NCBI RefSeq assembly: GCF_918797505.1
Contig: NC_092801.1
Location: 18,351,731-18,415,730 of the forward strand
Direction of reading: 5' to 3'
Source of the DNA: Bemisia tabaci
Lineage: Eukaryota > Arthropoda > Insecta > Hemiptera > Aleyrodidae
DNA: 64,000 nucleotides
Under the pieces are notes generated by a model. That model was not told the origin of the DNA. It worked only from the letters and a program-made list of their open reading frames with translations, and searched no databases. The stretch's first letter is position 1, and each line of letters opens with the position of its first letter. The position numbers were made by a program, and so were the translations under genes. Shown here one piece after another: positions 63,322 through 64,000 of the stretch.

Positions 63322-63441
63322 AATTCTAACCAGAAGTAGGCAAGGAGGTGCCATCCATGAGAAGACACTGAGGTCGTAACTAATGGCGCCAAATCGCGAC
63401 CTCTTCCTTTTCACAGCGTCTAAACTAGAATATCAAGTAAA

Positions 63442-63694
63442 CTGCCGTGCTAAGGAAGAACGCCGTATGAACATTCGAGAGTTGCCAATTTTCCCTCGAT
63501 AAAATATGTATTTTGGCCAACATTCATGCATATTTTTCCTCGAAATTTTCAGATATTTTAGACTAAATTGCGTGGAAAAATGTCTGAAAATTTTGGAAAA
63601 TAAGATTCGCAATTTTCCTAGTAAATTAGTATTTTATCGGAGGAAATTTGGCAACGTCTGAAGGCTCATACGGCGTTCTTCCTTAGCATGGCAG
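63442..63694. mobile_element. Foldback MITE, type C, TAAA duplication
   Basis: A complete 253-bp copy, the closest to a family consensus, from CTGCCGTGCTAAGGAAGAAC to CCTTAGCATGGCAG. TAAA is on both sides. Confidence 0.9.
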
Positions 63695-63731
63695 TAAACA
63701 GCTCCTTTCTCTCTTTCATGATCATCTTGAG

Positions 63732-63902
63732 CAGTGGCCGGTGTAGCATGCTTCACGATACATCGATTGATATGCCATTATAACCTACGGAAAATGATCG
63801 GTAGACAGGGTGTTTGCAACCAACATCTTAAGAATCGATTCTTCAGCGCAGCTTCAAATCAGGAAATATCGATATAATCGATCATTTACGCCTTGCCACC
63901 GA
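63732..63902 (-). mobile_element. hAT-like MITE, type F, reverse orientation
   Basis: From CAGTGGCCGGTGTAGC to TTTACGCCTTGCCACCG, with the complement of the F core (ACAGGGTGTTTGCAACCAAC). Confidence 0.75.
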
Positions 63903-64000
63903 TCGTAAGTATGTCTTATCAGCATCCACAAGGCGCGTTTCACGGTGAATTAACACTCTTGTCACTATGCGCTCTTGAGTTAGAGCCTTTCAGTGCGTTG

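Overview
This is eukaryotic nuclear DNA, most likely from an arthropod and plausibly a hemipteran insect. It has no bacterial operon structure, only one convincing protein-coding exon, one nuclear tRNA gene, long AT-rich stretches, and very dense short non-autonomous DNA transposons (MITEs) that are folded back and nested. The species cannot be fixed from the sequence; a sap-feeding hemipteran such as a whitefly is only a guess from the general look of the repeats.

Genes. A tRNA-Val(CAC) gene lies on the minus strand at 30055-30127 with a pol III T-run behind it. A GC-rich reading frame at 38100-38296 (minus) has an initiator ATG in good context, a biased His/Pro/Ala/Gly-rich peptide, and a perfect GTAAGT donor. 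I read it as the first coding exon of a developmental-type transcription factor whose DNA-binding domain is not in this window. Almost all other open frames are chance frames inside palindromic repeats or GC-rich patches.

Layout. 1-29.9 kb: a mosaic of MITEs separated by unassigned sequence. 29.9-40.4 kb: a MITE-poor block (three recognised elements in about 10.5 kb) holding the tRNA, the exon, a CT/GA tract, a CRE palindrome and a 192-bp tandem duplication. 40.4-64 kb: MITE-dense again, with GC-rich patches near 46.5-47.2, 49.4-50.0, 51.7-52.1 and 53.5-54.0 kb.

Mobile elements. Comparing copies and flanks by eye gives at least five mechanistic groups. (1) hAT-like families with 8-bp target duplications: types B, F, H, N and Q. 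(2) Type A/V elements with CACTGG ends and a 2-bp duplication of no fixed sequence (CACTA/EnSpm-like). (3) Type I elements with CACAGTG ends and 5-bp GC-rich duplications (Transib-like). (4) Type C elements (CTGCCGTGC ends) with 4-bp A/T-rich duplications. (5) Types S, T, U, W and X, different inside, but sharing a GGAC-like end, a GGAAC box exactly 20 bases in, and 4-bp duplications. TA-flanked (D, Z, pogo-like) and TTAA-flanked (P) elements also occur. No transposase gene was seen, so all would need help in trans. The most interesting content is this shared terminal architecture and the nesting order it records, not a new gene system.
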